Origin: Adhaeribacter radiodurans
Lineage (GTDB): Bacteria > Bacteroidota > Bacteroidia > Cytophagales > Hymenobacteraceae
DNA length: 64,000 nucleotides
Assembly (NCBI RefSeq): GCF_014075995.1
Contig: NZ_CP055153.1
Location: 3,596,001 to 3,660,000, forward strand
Reading direction: 5' to 3'
Below, in pieces: positions 26,416 to 35,379 of the stretch (within the stretch, counting starts at the first letter, position 1; each line of letters starts with the position of its first letter). The notes beneath the pieces were generated by a model that ran no database searches, was not told the DNA's origin, and worked only from the letters and a program-made list of their open reading frames with translations. The position numbers and the translations under genes were made by a program.

Positions 26416-27534
26416 ATGACGAAGAAAGTATTGATTACGGGAGGTGCCGGGTTTATCGGGTCGCACCTGGCTGACGAATTACTAAATTTTGGGTATGAAG
26501 TGAGAGCGTTAGATAACCTTTCGGAACAAGTACACGGAAAAAATTGCCAGCGCCCTGAATATTTGAATCCGGAAGTAGAATTGATCGTTGGCGATGTGCG
26601 GGACAAGAAAGTTGTTCTGGAAGCCTTGGAAGGCGTAAGTGCGGTGTTTCATTTTGCCGCTATGGTAGGGGTTGGCCAGAGCATGTACGAAATCCGGGAA
26701 TACACCGATGTAAATAATACCGGAACAGCCGTTTTACTCGAATGCTTATCGCAAAAACCCGTTGAGAAATTAGTAGTTGCCTCTAGCATGAGTATTTACG
26801 GCGAAGGTTTATACAGAAATGCCGCCGGCGAATTAGTAACAGCCATGGAGCGACCGCTGGAACAATTAAAAAGCGGCCGGTGGGAAGTGCTTGACGAAAA
26901 TGGCGAAGAACTAAATCCTATTCCTACTTCAGAATCTAAAATGCCGTGCCTGTCATCGGTTTATGCTTTATCTAAATACGACCAGGAGCGCATGAGTTTA
27001 ATTGTGGGCCGGGCGTATAGTATTCCTACCGTGGCCATGCGTTTCTTTAATGTTTACGGCACCCGTCAGGCTTTATCAAACCCGTATACCGGCGTATTAG
27101 CCATTTTTGCTTCCCGGTTCCTGAACGATAATCCGCCTATGATTTTTGAAGATGGGCAACAGCAACGTGATTTTGTGCACGTGCGCGATGTTGCATTAGC
27201 TTGTCGTTTAGCTCTGGAAACCCCCGAAGCCGATGGTAAAGTATTTAACGTAGGTAGTGGTAACAATTACACCATTTCTGAAATTTCGGAACGTTTGGCC
27301 CAGGTTTTAGGCAAAGAACACCTGAAAGCGCAAATTACGGGCAAGTACCGGGTAGGTGATATTCGGCATTGCTACTCTGATATTTCTTTAGCTAAAGAAG
27401 TTTTAGGTTTTTATCCGCAGGTAGATTTTAATAGTGGTTTATCAGAATTGGCCGAGTGGCTCGAAGGACAAATAGCGCACGACCGGGTAAATGAGGCAAG
27501 TGCCGAATTAGCCGCCCGGGGATTAACCGTGTAA
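26416..27534 (+). CDS. NAD-dependent epimerase/dehydratase (extended SDR family)
   Basis: This 372-residue nucleotide-sugar enzyme of the extended short-chain dehydrogenase family has the Rossmann motif ITGGAGFIGSHLAD at residues 7-20, the HFAAMVGVGQS segment, and the catalytic YALSK (Tyr-x-x-x-Lys) near residue 183 with a preceding Ser. RFFNVYGTRQALSNPYTGV and QQRDFVHVRDVA are the usual nucleotide-sugar binding blocks. Members include GalE-, RmlB- and ARNA-like enzymes; the exact reaction cannot be assigned. It leads a run of rightward sugar genes, 42 bases ahead of the GH39-like/SDR fusion, whose SDR half is a relative. Confidence 0.9.
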   Translation: MTKKVLITGGAGFIGSHLADELLNFGYEVRALDNLSEQVHGKNCQRPEYLNPEVELIVGDVRDKKVVLEALEGVSAVFHFAAMVGVGQSMYEIREYTDVNNTGTAVLLECLSQKPVEKLVVASSMSIYGEGLYRNAAGELVTAMERPLEQLKSGRWEVLDENGEELNPIPTSESKMPCLSSVYALSKYDQERMSLIVGRAYSIPTVAMRFFNVYGTRQALSNPYTGVLAIFASRFLNDNPPMIFEDGQQQRDFVHVRDVALACRLALETPEADGKVFNVGSGNNYTISEISERLAQVLGKEHLKAQITGKYRVGDIRHCYSDISLAKEVLGFYPQVDFNSGLSELAEWLEGQIAHDRVNEASAELAARGLTV

Positions 27535-27576
27535 GTTTTACCACCGCCATTTTTCTAATTAAATCTGAAGCACTAA

Positions 27577-29637
27577 ATGTTAATGGATATACTTTCTAAT
27601 AATATTGAAAATAAGAACCAGCCGCTAGTTGGTTTGGTAGAGTGGTTCCAGCCAGGAGAGCAAGCCCGGGTCGAAAAAGTACTCGCCGAATTAAAAGAAC
27701 TAGGAGTAACAGAATTGCGGACTGGTATTTCCTGGAACAGTTATACTACTCCGGCAGGTAAAGATTGGTACCAATGGCTGCTCTCCCGTTTAGCCCAGCA
27801 AGTAAAAGTATTGCCTTGTTTCCATGCTACTCCACCAGCTTTAGGTGTTGCCTCCCTAACTTCTTCTCCTTTAACTAACCCAACTGAATTTGCTGATTTT
27901 TTAGATGTTTTTATAACAGATTTAGGCGGGCATTTTGAATGGGTAGAACTCTGGGACGAGCCGAATAACAAACTGGAATACGATTATACGCTCGATAATA
28001 ATTGGCAACGGTTTACCGAAATGGTAAGTACTGCCGCTCAATTAGCGCAACAACGTGGTAAGAAAACGGTATTGGGAGGCATGCGTCCGGTAGATCCTAA
28101 CTGGTTGCAGCTCCTATTCGACAGAGGTGCAATGCAGCATATAGATGCCGTTGGAGTGCACGGGTTCCCCAATGTGTTTGATTTAAATTGGGAAGGTTGG
28201 GAAGAAACTATTGTTAAAGTAAAAGCAGTATTAAATCAAAATAATTCTTCTGCTGAAATCTGGATTACTGCGGCCGGTTTTTCGACCTGGCAGCACGATG
28301 AGTACCAACAATTAGAGGAATTTCGGAATGTTTTAAAAACTACCGCTAATAAAGTCTTTTGGTATAGTGTTCATGATCTTGACCCGGATTCATCTTCCCT
28401 AAGTGGTTTTCATGTGGATGAACGCGAATATTTCTTCGGTTTACAACGCGCCGATGGCAGTCCTAAATTATTGTACCGGCTTTGGGCAGAAAACGGCATA
28501 AAAGGCTTAAACAAACTAACCTGCATTAAACAAAAAACCAGTTTTAACTCCGCCGGAAAATATAGCTTAATTACTGGCGGTGCCGGATTTGTAGGGACTA
28601 ATTTAGCTAAACGCTTATTGCAGGAAGGAAAACGGGTTTTAATTTTAGATAACCTTTCCCGTACCGGCGTTGAAAGAAATTTACAATGGCTACACGACAA
28701 CTACGAAGAACGGTTAGAAATTTACGTGGGTGATATTCGTGATTTACCTACGGTTAAAAAGCTCATGAAAAATGCCGATCAGGTATTTCATTTTGCCGCT
28801 CAGGTTGCCGTAACTACTTCCTTAGATTTACCTATTAATGATTTTGAAATAAATGCCCGCGGCATTATCAACGTTCTGGAAGCTATCCGGGCCCAAGATA
28901 ATCCGCCGCCACTGGTATTTACCTCAACCAATAAAGTATACGGTGGCCTCGAAGATTTACTATTTATTGTCGATGGCTCCCGCTATAATCCTTCGGATAA
29001 AACTATTCTGAAACACGGTATCAGCGAGGCGCGACCTTTAGATTTTCATAGCCCTTACGGCTGCTCTAAAGGTGCCGCCGACCAATATGTAATTGATTAT
29101 GCCCGTACCTATAATATTCCGGCAGTAGTTTTCCGGATGAGCTGCATTTACGGTCCGCACCAATACGGTAACGAAGACCAGGGTTGGGTAGCCCACTTTG
29201 CCATTCGCGCCATCGAAAACAAACCCATCAGCATTTACGGCGACGGCAAACAAGTGCGGGATGTATTGTTTGTAGAAGATTTAGTAGATGCTTTCTTGTT
29301 GGCGCAGCAGCACATGCCTAAAATTTCTGGTCAGGCCTTTAACATTGGCGGCGGTCCGGAAAATACCACCAGCTTACTCGAATTGTTAGAGCTTATCGGC
29401 GAATTCCAAGGCCAGAAAGTACCGTTAAATTTCAGTGATTGGCGGCCCGGTGATCAACATTATTACGTTTCGGATATTAGTAAATTTAAAAAAGCAACCG
29501 GTTGGTATCCCAAAAATTCAGTACAAGTTGGGGTGTCTAAACTGTATAAGTGGTTATGCGAAACCCGGGGTATAGAAGTACCCGTTGATTTCTCTCTGCA
29601 GGAAAAAAATGAAGTGTCTAAAGTAGTTGTTGCTTAA
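27577..29637 (+). CDS. Fusion of a GH39-like barrel (nucleophile replaced) and an NAD-dependent epimerase
   Basis: This 686-residue protein joins two domains. Residues 18-310 form a GH39-like barrel in standard order, with LGVTELRTGISWNSY, EFADFLDVFI, the acid/base motif LWDEPNN (Glu128), VGVHGFPN and a C-terminal DGSPKLLYRLW. At the place of the nucleophile the related protein at 17982 has VTEVGIS, whereas this one has ITAAGFS (Ala232), so hydrolysis by the normal retaining mechanism is unlikely. Residues 325-680 form an extended SDR with ITGGAGFVGTNLAKRLL, YGCSKGAAD (Tyr-x-x-x-Lys) and the QVRDVLFVEDLVDAF block, similar to CDP-paratose/UDP-glucose 4-epimerase-like enzymes. The frame is uninterrupted across the junction, and the next gene overlaps by one base. 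Confidence 0.88.
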   Translation: MLMDILSNNIENKNQPLVGLVEWFQPGEQARVEKVLAELKELGVTELRTGISWNSYTTPAGKDWYQWLLSRLAQQVKVLPCFHATPPALGVASLTSSPLTNPTEFADFLDVFITDLGGHFEWVELWDEPNNKLEYDYTLDNNWQRFTEMVSTAAQLAQQRGKKTVLGGMRPVDPNWLQLLFDRGAMQHIDAVGVHGFPNVFDLNWEGWEETIVKVKAVLNQNNSSAEIWITAAGFSTWQHDEYQQLEEFRNVLKTTANKVFWYSVHDLDPDSSSLSGFHVDEREYFFGLQRADGSPKLLYRLWAENGIKGLNKLTCIKQKTSFNSAGKYSLITGGAGFVGTNLAKRLLQEGKRVLILDNLSRTGVERNLQWLHDNYEERLEIYVGDIRDLPTVKKLMKNADQVFHFAAQVAVTTSLDLPINDFEINARGIINVLEAIRAQDNPPPLVFTSTNKVYGGLEDLLFIVDGSRYNPSDKTILKHGISEARPLDFHSPYGCSKGAADQYVIDYARTYNIPAVVFRMSCIYGPHQYGNEDQGWVAHFAIRAIENKPISIYGDGKQVRDVLFVEDLVDAFLLAQQHMPKISGQAFNIGGGPENTTSLLELLELIGEFQGQKVPLNFSDWRPGDQHYYVSDISKFKKATGWYPKNSVQVGVSKLYKWLCETRGIEVPVDFSLQEKNEVSKVVVA

Positions 29638-30641
29638 TGAATCCAGAAGTAGTTGCCTTACCTGAAATAGCTGATAAAATATCAACCATGCGGGCTGCCG
29701 TTGTAGTAGCTCCGCAAATCATAGAAATTACCGAAGTACAATTACCTGAACCCGGACCAACCCAGATACGCCTTAAAATGGAGGGCTGTGGCCTTTGCGC
29801 TTCCAATATTCCTGTTTGGCAAGGCCGCGAATGGTTTACTTACCCCATTGAGGCCGGTAATCCGGGCCATGAAGGTTGGGGAACAGTAGATGCTATCGGG
29901 AAAGACGTAACACATGTACAAGTTGGGGAACGCATAGCCGCTATTACGTATAACGCGTACGCCGAATACGATTTGGCGGAAGCTGAATCTATAGTAAAAT
30001 TACCTGCTTCATTTAATGGAATTCCTTTTCCGGGTGAGCCGTTAGGCTGTGCAATCAACATTTTTAAACGGTCTGGTATTCAAGTTGGACAAACAGTAGC
30101 TATTATTGGCATTGGTTTTTTAGGCGCTTTGTTAATTCAATTAGCTAAAAACGCGGGTGCTAAAGTTATTGCTCTGTCGCAGCGCGATTTTTCTTTAAAA
30201 ATTGCGCAAGATTGTGGGGCCGATGAAATTGTTAAGCTCGATGACCATTGGCAAATAATTGAAAAAGTAAAAAATTTAACCGGAGGAACATTTTGCCCGC
30301 GCGTAATTGAATGTACCGGGAAAGAGTGGCCATTAAACTTAGCCGGTGAATTAACCGCTGAACGCGGTAAATTAATAATAGCCGGTTATCACCAGGATGG
30401 AATGCGTGCGGTAAACGTGCAACTTTGGAACTGGCGGGGCCTCGACGTAATTAATGCCCACGAACGCGACCCCAAAATTTACCTGCAAGGCATGCACGAG
30501 GCGGTAGATGCCGTTTTATCCGGACGGATGAATCCGCAACCGCTTTATACCCATACCTTTCCCTTCGAAAATATAGCCGAAGCTTTCCAAGTGCTCCAAA
30601 ACCGACCCGACGGATTCATGAAAGCACTCATTAAATTTTAG
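29637..30641 (+). CDS. Zinc-dependent alcohol dehydrogenase family protein
   Basis: This 334-residue medium-chain dehydrogenase has the catalytic zinc Cys in GCGLCASN (near residue 47), the His in GNPGHEGWG, and a further EPLGCA segment. The cofactor motif is IGIGFLGALLIQLAK. The usual four-cysteine structural zinc lobe is not present, as in several sugar/polyol-dehydrogenase subfamilies. It overlaps the fusion gene by one base (TAATG) and is probably translated with it. The substrate is likely a sugar, polyol or cyclitol by context, which is inference. Confidence 0.88.
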   Translation: MNPEVVALPEIADKISTMRAAVVVAPQIIEITEVQLPEPGPTQIRLKMEGCGLCASNIPVWQGREWFTYPIEAGNPGHEGWGTVDAIGKDVTHVQVGERIAAITYNAYAEYDLAEAESIVKLPASFNGIPFPGEPLGCAINIFKRSGIQVGQTVAIIGIGFLGALLIQLAKNAGAKVIALSQRDFSLKIAQDCGADEIVKLDDHWQIIEKVKNLTGGTFCPRVIECTGKEWPLNLAGELTAERGKLIIAGYHQDGMRAVNVQLWNWRGLDVINAHERDPKIYLQGMHEAVDAVLSGRMNPQPLYTHTFPFENIAEAFQVLQNRPDGFMKALIKF

Positions 30642-30964
30642 ACATGGAATGTTAGATAGTAGCTTTTGGTAAAGATTTAATTCTAGGTACTAAAAGCTAG
30701 CGCGAGCATCTGAGCTTGTGGTTTTATTGCCTGGCCTCCAGCCAGAATAGATGAACTTATAGCTAACATCCAGTCTTGAAAAGGAGCTTAGGACTAGCAA
30801 TACTAAGTGTTTGCTAAGACGAAGGAAATAAAGTTAGTCTCTCAAATGGGAAGCTACATGGCAATGGAGTAACTAGCCTTATAAGTTGTTGGAATTGTAA
30901 AACCATTGGGGTTTCCTATACTAAAACAAAGAAGTTTACTACAAACTTATTTTGTACACTTAAC
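30642..30964. other. Intergenic region with hairpins inside the sugar cluster
   Basis: These 323 bases interrupt an otherwise tightly packed gene string. At 30660-30671 and 30688-30699 a 12-bp stem (TAGCTTTTGGTA with TACTAAAAGCTA, one G-U pair) closes a 16-base loop. It is not followed by a T tract. The rest (about 30700-30900) is less AT-rich than other spacers here and contains a CTGGC-GCCAG mini-hairpin near 30734. No ORF is credible. It could hold an internal promoter or a decayed mobile-element or structured-RNA remnant. Confidence 0.45.
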
Positions 30965-32005
30965 ATGCAACAAGATTCAAAAATAAATAACGTTACATCT
31001 ACCACGATTGATACAGTTTCCAAACTCCCCAAGTTAGGTTTCTTAGGCGTGGGATGGATTGGCCGTAACCGGCTGGAGTCCATTGCCAAGCACAAAGCCG
31101 GCGAAATTGTCTATGTTTCGGATCCTGTATTAGCCAACACCGAAGAAGTTTTAAAATCAACTCCTCAAGCCAAACTGGTAACCTCTCTGGAACAGATGTT
31201 AACCGAAGAGGTTGATGGAGTTGTGATTGCTACTCCCAGCGCTTTACACGCCGAACAATCTATAACTGCCCTTAACGCCGGTAAAGCAGTTTTTTGCCAA
31301 AAACCTTTAGGTCGAAACCGAATTGAAACCCAAAAAGTAGTAGAAGCAGCTCGCCAAGCCGATAAACTTTTAGGAGTAGATTTGTCTTATCGGTATACCC
31401 AAGCCATGCAGCAAGTTTATCAGGTTATCCAATCAGGCGAAATAGGTGAAATTTACGGCGTGGAATTAACCTTTCATAATGCCTATGGTCCGGATAAGCC
31501 TTGGTTTTACGATCCTAAATTATCTGGCGGGGGCTGCATAATAGATTTGGGCGTGCATTTAGTAGATTTAGCTTTGTGGGGTTTAAATTTCCCGGTGGTA
31601 GAAAGCGTAACTAGCAGCTTGTTCAGCAAAGGCAAACGAATCACTAACCCCGACCAACAAGTAGAAGATTATGCTACCGCTAGTATTCATTTACAAACCG
31701 GCACCCACGTACAATTAACTTGTTCCTGGAATTTACCGGCTGGTCAGGAAGCTATTATTAGTGCTGTATTTTATGGTACAAACGGCGGCGTAGCTTTTAA
31801 AAATCAAAACGGTTCTTTTTACGATTTCGTGGCGGAACGTTATTATGGCACCAGAACCGAAATACTTTACTCCTCCTCCGATAATTGGTCTGGGAGAGCG
31901 GGGGTAATTTGGGCGAACCGCTTGGCCGCTGGTGAAAAATTTAATCCGGAAGCCGAAGAATTTGTAAAAGTGGCCGAGGTGTTGGATAATATCTACGGCA
32001 GATAA
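30965..32005 (+). CDS. Gfo/Idh/MocA family oxidoreductase
   Basis: This 346-residue NAD(P)-dependent dehydrogenase belongs to the glucose-fructose/inositol dehydrogenase family. The Rossmann motif GFLGVGWIGRNRLES is at residues 21-35, the TPSALHAEQS block follows, and the usual EKP motif is changed to CQKPLG (near residue 113), keeping the Lys. The C-terminal domain contains GGGCIIDLGVHLVDLALW with the catalytic His. Family members oxidise inositols, sugars and UDP-sugars; with ino1 in the region, an inositol or inositol-derivative substrate is possible but unproven. The glycosyltransferase follows after 3 bases, so the two are coexpressed. Confidence 0.9.
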   Translation: MQQDSKINNVTSTTIDTVSKLPKLGFLGVGWIGRNRLESIAKHKAGEIVYVSDPVLANTEEVLKSTPQAKLVTSLEQMLTEEVDGVVIATPSALHAEQSITALNAGKAVFCQKPLGRNRIETQKVVEAARQADKLLGVDLSYRYTQAMQQVYQVIQSGEIGEIYGVELTFHNAYGPDKPWFYDPKLSGGGCIIDLGVHLVDLALWGLNFPVVESVTSSLFSKGKRITNPDQQVEDYATASIHLQTGTHVQLTCSWNLPAGQEAIISAVFYGTNGGVAFKNQNGSFYDFVAERYYGTRTEILYSSSDNWSGRAGVIWANRLAAGEKFNPEAEEFVKVAEVLDNIYGR

Positions 32006-32008
32006 TTC

Positions 32009-33112
32009 ATGAACCAGGCTGCCAAACCCCTGCGAATATTGATGACTGCCGATACCATCGGCGGTGTCTGGACCTACACGATTGAATTAGTCCGGGCATT
32101 AGGACCAGAAAGAGCCGAAGTGGCTTTGGCAACAATGGGGGCTCCCATTTCAGTTACGCAGCGCGAAGAATTTAAATCCCTTGCCAACGCGACACTTTTT
32201 GAAAGTTCCTTTAAACTGGAATGGATGGACAATCCGTGGAAGGAAGTGGATGCCGCCGCCAACTGGTTGATGCAAATAAAAGAAGAATTTAAACCGGATT
32301 TAATTCACCTCAACAACCTTGTTCATGGCCATTTAAATTGGAGAAAACCTGTAATATTGGTGGTGCATTCCTGCGTACAATCCTGGTGGCAAAATGTAAA
32401 AAAAGAAAAAGCGCCGGATTACTGGCAAGAATACCAGAAGCGGGTAACCCTAAGTTTACAAGCCGCCCATTTGGTAGTAGCCCCTACTCTAGCCATGCTC
32501 GAAGAAGCCGAAACATTTTATGGCCCTTTCCAGAATCATTTAGTGGTTCATAATGGTCGGGATTTAAATTTATTCCGGTACCAACCCAAAGAGCCTTTTA
32601 TTTTCAGCATGGGCCGGGTTTGGGATGAAGCCAAGAATATTAAACTTTTAACGGAAATAGCTCCCCAACTGAGCTGGCCCGTAATAGTGGCTGGCGACGC
32701 TAAACATCCAAGCACGGGTGAAATTTTAGATTTACCAAATGTTAAGTTCGTAGGTTATCTAGGCCAATCAGAAATAGCTGATTATTTAAGCCGGGCATCT
32801 ATTTTTGCCCTACCTGCCAAGTACGAGCCTTTTGGTTTATCGGCTTTAGAAGCAGGATTATCCGGATGCGCATTAATTTTAGGAGATATTCCCAGTCAAA
32901 AAGAAATCTGGCAGCACGCGGCTACTTACGTTAATCCCGAAGATGCGGATCAACTATTGGCTACCTTAAATAAGCTAATTTCCGATGAATTTATCCGCAA
33001 TATTTTCAGCTTCCGGGCGATAAAAGTAGGCTTGCAGTTCAGCGCGAAGCAAATGGCTTTCGATTACGAGCAAGTATACCAACAACTTTTGGAAGAAGTA
33101 GATATTAATTAA
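32009..33112 (+). CDS. Glycosyltransferase family 4 protein
   Basis: This 367-residue GT-B fold retaining glycosyltransferase starts with LRILMTADTIGGVWTYTIEL, the family donor-side start. It has FSMGRVWDEAKNIKLLTE near residue 194, and the donor-binding motif YEPFGLSALEAGLSG (Glu-x7-Glu type) near residue 273. The GT4 family includes MshA, which glycosylates inositol 1-phosphate; a connection with ino1 is suggestive only. No membrane segments are visible, so it acts at the cytoplasmic side. It lies 3 bases after the Gfo/Idh gene and 28 bases before the first CgeB-like gene. Confidence 0.9.
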   Translation: MNQAAKPLRILMTADTIGGVWTYTIELVRALGPERAEVALATMGAPISVTQREEFKSLANATLFESSFKLEWMDNPWKEVDAAANWLMQIKEEFKPDLIHLNNLVHGHLNWRKPVILVVHSCVQSWWQNVKKEKAPDYWQEYQKRVTLSLQAAHLVVAPTLAMLEEAETFYGPFQNHLVVHNGRDLNLFRYQPKEPFIFSMGRVWDEAKNIKLLTEIAPQLSWPVIVAGDAKHPSTGEILDLPNVKFVGYLGQSEIADYLSRASIFALPAKYEPFGLSALEAGLSGCALILGDIPSQKEIWQHAATYVNPEDADQLLATLNKLISDEFIRNIFSFRAIKVGLQFSAKQMAFDYEQVYQQLLEEVDIN

Positions 33113-33140
33113 AATAAAGACGCCTTAATTTAACATAATA

Positions 33141-34280
33141 ATGAAAATAGTCCTTTTTTATCATTCCCTGCTTTCGGACTGGAACCATGGTAATGCCCAT
33201 TTTTTAAGAGGCATTGTGCAGGAATTAAAAGCCCGGCACCACCAGGTACAAGTTTTTGAGCCAGAGAATGGCTGGAGTTTACAAAATTTAGTAAATGAAT
33301 ACGGGCAGGAAAAATTAAAGGAGCTTCAACAATACTACCCCGGTTTAGAAACTAATTTCTACAATCTAAAAACGCTCGATTTAGACGTTATTTTACAAGA
33401 TGCCGATTTAGTGTTGGTGCACGAATGGAGCGAGCACGAACTGGTAAAGCGAGTAGGAGAACATCGCACCCGCAGTAACTACAAACTCTTATTCCACGAT
33501 ACGCATCATCGGGCTGTGACCGAAAAGCAAAGCATGGCCGCTTACGATTTAACCCATTACGACGGTGTTCTGGCATTTGGAGAGGTAATTAAAAATATTT
33601 ACCTGCAGGAAAAATGGACTAAAAAAGCCTATACCTGGCACGAAGCCGCCGACACAACCGTGTTTTATCCGCATTCCAAAACGGAAGTAGAAGGAGATTT
33701 AGTTTGGATTGGTAACTGGGGCGATGAAGAAAGAACCGCCGAATTGCACGAATTCTTAATTAATCCGGTAAAAGATCTCGGCCTGAAAGCAAAAATTTAT
33801 GGCGTGCGTTACCCTGAACATGCTTTAAAATCACTAGCGGATGCCGGAATAGAATACGGCGGGTGGTTACCCAACTACAAAGCACCTGAAGAATTTGCTA
33901 AATATAAAGTAACCGTACACGTACCACGTCGGCCTTACGTGCAAGCTTTGCCGGGCATTCCCACCATTCGTCCGTTTGAAGCGCTTAGTTGTGGCATACC
34001 GTTAATAACTGCTCCCTGGGAAGATGCCGAGCATTTGTTTACGGCTGGTCAGGACTTTTTGGTAGCGCAAAATGGCGAAGAAATGAAAAAGCACCTGCAA
34101 ACAATTCTTTCGGATAATAACAAAGCTCAGGAATTAGCAACCACCGGCTTAAAAACCATTCAGCAACGACATACCTGTGCGCACCGGGTAAACGAACTGG
34201 AAAAAGTGTGCGAAAAATTGGAAATAGATTCTGCCAAAATTTACGGGAACAAGAACGAAGAAACAGTTTATGAAAAATAA
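33141..34280 (+). CDS. CgeB-like glycosyltransferase (first of three)
   Basis: This 379-residue protein resembles the CgeB/spore-protein type of GT-B glycosyltransferase. The N-terminal domain begins with IVLFYHSLLSDWNHGNAHFL, followed by RGIVQELKARHHQVQVFEPE. The C-terminal donor region carries VPRRPYVQALPGIPTIRPFE and ALSCGIPLIT, the family's FEA-type motif. It shares start and end patterns with the two following genes, to which it is paralogous but clearly diverged. The next gene begins 11 bases before its stop, pointing to coupled translation. Donor and acceptor are unknown. Confidence 0.85.
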   Translation: MKIVLFYHSLLSDWNHGNAHFLRGIVQELKARHHQVQVFEPENGWSLQNLVNEYGQEKLKELQQYYPGLETNFYNLKTLDLDVILQDADLVLVHEWSEHELVKRVGEHRTRSNYKLLFHDTHHRAVTEKQSMAAYDLTHYDGVLAFGEVIKNIYLQEKWTKKAYTWHEAADTTVFYPHSKTEVEGDLVWIGNWGDEERTAELHEFLINPVKDLGLKAKIYGVRYPEHALKSLADAGIEYGGWLPNYKAPEEFAKYKVTVHVPRRPYVQALPGIPTIRPFEALSCGIPLITAPWEDAEHLFTAGQDFLVAQNGEEMKKHLQTILSDNNKAQELATTGLKTIQQRHTCAHRVNELEKVCEKLEIDSAKIYGNKNEETVYEK

Positions 34281-35379
34281 AAAACAATTAAAAATAGCTT
34301 TTTTTGGCTCCAGTTTAGTTTCCGCTTACTGGAACGGAGCTGCTACTTATTACCGGGGCATTGTGCGGGCTTTACATGAACGGGGTCATCAAGTTACTTT
34401 TTACGAACCCGATGCTTACCAGCGGCAGGAAAACCGCGATATACCCGACCCGGATTGGGCTAAAGTAGTGGTGTACCCCGCTACCGAAGAGGCTGTTTTT
34501 AAAATGCTGGAAGACGCTACCCACGCCGATATTGTGGTAAAAGCAAGCGGAGTAGGTGTTTTTGATGAACTACTCGAAGCCGAAGTACTAAACCTGCAAA
34601 CCCCGGAACGTATGGTTATTTTCTGGGATGTAGATGCTCCCGCTACTTTAGACCGCGTGCAAAACAATCCGGAGGATGCTTTTAGGGACCATATTCCTCA
34701 GTACGACTTAATTCTCACTTACGGCGGAGGCAATCCGGTTATTCAGGCGTACGAAGCGTTGGGTGCTAAACAATGTGTACCTATTTATAATGCCCTGGAT
34801 ACTGCTACGCATTTTCCGGTAGAGCCCAACCCTAAGTTTGCCTGCGATTTAGCTTTTCTGGGTAACCGCTTACCCGACCGGGAAGCCCGCGTAGAGCATT
34901 TCTTTTTAGAAGTTGCCGCTAAACTACCCGAAAGTACTTTTATAATTGGGGGTAGTGGTTGGGGTGATAAACCCATGAGTCCGAATATAAATTATATTGG
35001 CCACGTGTTTACCCAAGACCATAATGCTTTTAACTGTACCCCTAAAGCCGTATTAAACATCAGCCGCGAAAGTATGGCCCGTTATGGTTTTTCGCCGGCT
35101 ACCCGTGTATTTGAAGCCGCTGGAGCCGCCGCCTGTATTATTACCGATTATTGGGAAGGCATCAATTTCTTTTTTGAGCCGGATAGTGAAATATTAGTAG
35201 CTAAAGATGGAAACGAAGTGGCTGGCATTATGGCTGCTCTTACCGAAGAAAAAGCAAAAGCAATTGGGAAAGCTGCTTACGAAAAAGTATTGGCGGCGCA
35301 TACGTATAATCACCGAGCCGACCAGTTAGAACAATTACTTTATAGTAAAATAACCAAAAAAGCCGGAGAGTTAGTATGA
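34270..35379 (+). CDS. CgeB-like glycosyltransferase (second of three)
   Basis: This 369-residue GT-B protein has the same layout as its neighbours: AFFGSSLVSAYWNGAATYYR, then RGIVRALHERGHQVTFYEPD, and in the C-terminal half the donor-site region RVFEAAGAAACIITDYWEG. The segment VIFWDVDAPATLDRV marks the middle of the N-terminal domain. It overlaps the upstream gene by 11 bases and the downstream gene by 4 bases (ATGA at 35376-35379), so the three are a translationally coupled set. The function is inferred as sequential addition of sugars. Confidence 0.87.
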   Translation: MKNKKQLKIAFFGSSLVSAYWNGAATYYRGIVRALHERGHQVTFYEPDAYQRQENRDIPDPDWAKVVVYPATEEAVFKMLEDATHADIVVKASGVGVFDELLEAEVLNLQTPERMVIFWDVDAPATLDRVQNNPEDAFRDHIPQYDLILTYGGGNPVIQAYEALGAKQCVPIYNALDTATHFPVEPNPKFACDLAFLGNRLPDREARVEHFFLEVAAKLPESTFIIGGSGWGDKPMSPNINYIGHVFTQDHNAFNCTPKAVLNISRESMARYGFSPATRVFEAAGAAACIITDYWEGINFFFEPDSEILVAKDGNEVAGIMAALTEEKAKAIGKAAYEKVLAAHTYNHRADQLEQLLYSKITKKAGELV

